From positions 1 through 5,047 of the forward strand of contig JAGQXA010000163.1 in NCBI GenBank assembly GCA_020436865.1: a stretch of 5,047 bases of DNA, in the 5' to 3' direction. The number at the start of each line of letters is the position of its first letter. Position 1 is the first letter of the stretch. The position numbers and the translations under genes were made by a program. The notes below the pieces were generated by a model that ran no database searches, had not been told where the DNA came from, and was given only the letters and a program-made list of their open reading frames with translations. Source of the DNA: Saprospiraceae bacterium. Its GTDB lineage: Bacteria > Bacteroidota > Bacteroidia > Chitinophagales > Saprospiraceae. Of this stretch, positions 5,036-5,047 are shown piece by piece.

Positions 5036-5047
5036 AATTTATAAAAA

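Noticed and set aside
1..5047. CRISPR array, insertion sequence, tRNA or defence system
   Set aside because: No regularly spaced repeats, transposase motifs, cloverleaf-forming sequence or defence domains were seen on either strand.

Overview
The window looks like a chromosomal housekeeping stretch from a member of the Bacteroidota with moderate-to-high GC in its genes. Four observations point there. The DksA/TraR-type protein has a zinc finger reduced to one cysteine. The signal peptidase II has a long insert between its two catalytic aspartates. Most genes lack a Shine-Dalgarno sequence. Several intergenic motifs match the Bacteroidota promoter (TTTG or TTG around -33, TAnnTTTG around -7). 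I cannot name a genus; the base composition would fit a Saprospiria- or Cytophagia-like lineage, which is only inference.

Left part (1-1147, minus strand): rsmA (ksgA), the 16S rRNA adenine dimethyltransferase, starts with GTG and is followed 11 bp later by a yqeY-type gene (GatB/YqeY family) that runs off the left edge. The two probably form one transcript. A 222-bp divergent intergenic region separates rsmA from pdxA and holds a plausible plus-strand promoter whose -33 element lies inside the first codons of rsmA.

Middle (1370-3915, plus strand): pdxA (vitamin B6 synthesis), a dksA/traR-like RNA polymerase regulator and lspA (lipoprotein signal peptidase, TTG start). dksA has its own likely promoter and a leader with a perfect 11-bp inverted repeat, and is followed by a terminator-like hairpin. 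lspA ends in a very strong bidirectional terminator whose A-tract overlaps its stop codon.

Right part (3943-5047, minus strand): two tandem, separately transcribed, roughly half-identical ArsR-type winged-helix repressors. Neither contains a cysteine, so the classic ArsR metal site is absent. Each has its own 3' terminator, and the downstream copy has a good Bacteroidota-type promoter. An AT-rich stretch with a perfect 16-bp palindrome lies upstream of the second copy and runs to the right edge. No RNA genes, CRISPR array, insertion sequence or phage element was seen. The genes are individually ordinary. The points most worth a second look are the paired cysteine-free ArsR regulators with their upstream motifs, the hairpin in the dksA leader, and the extended LspA.
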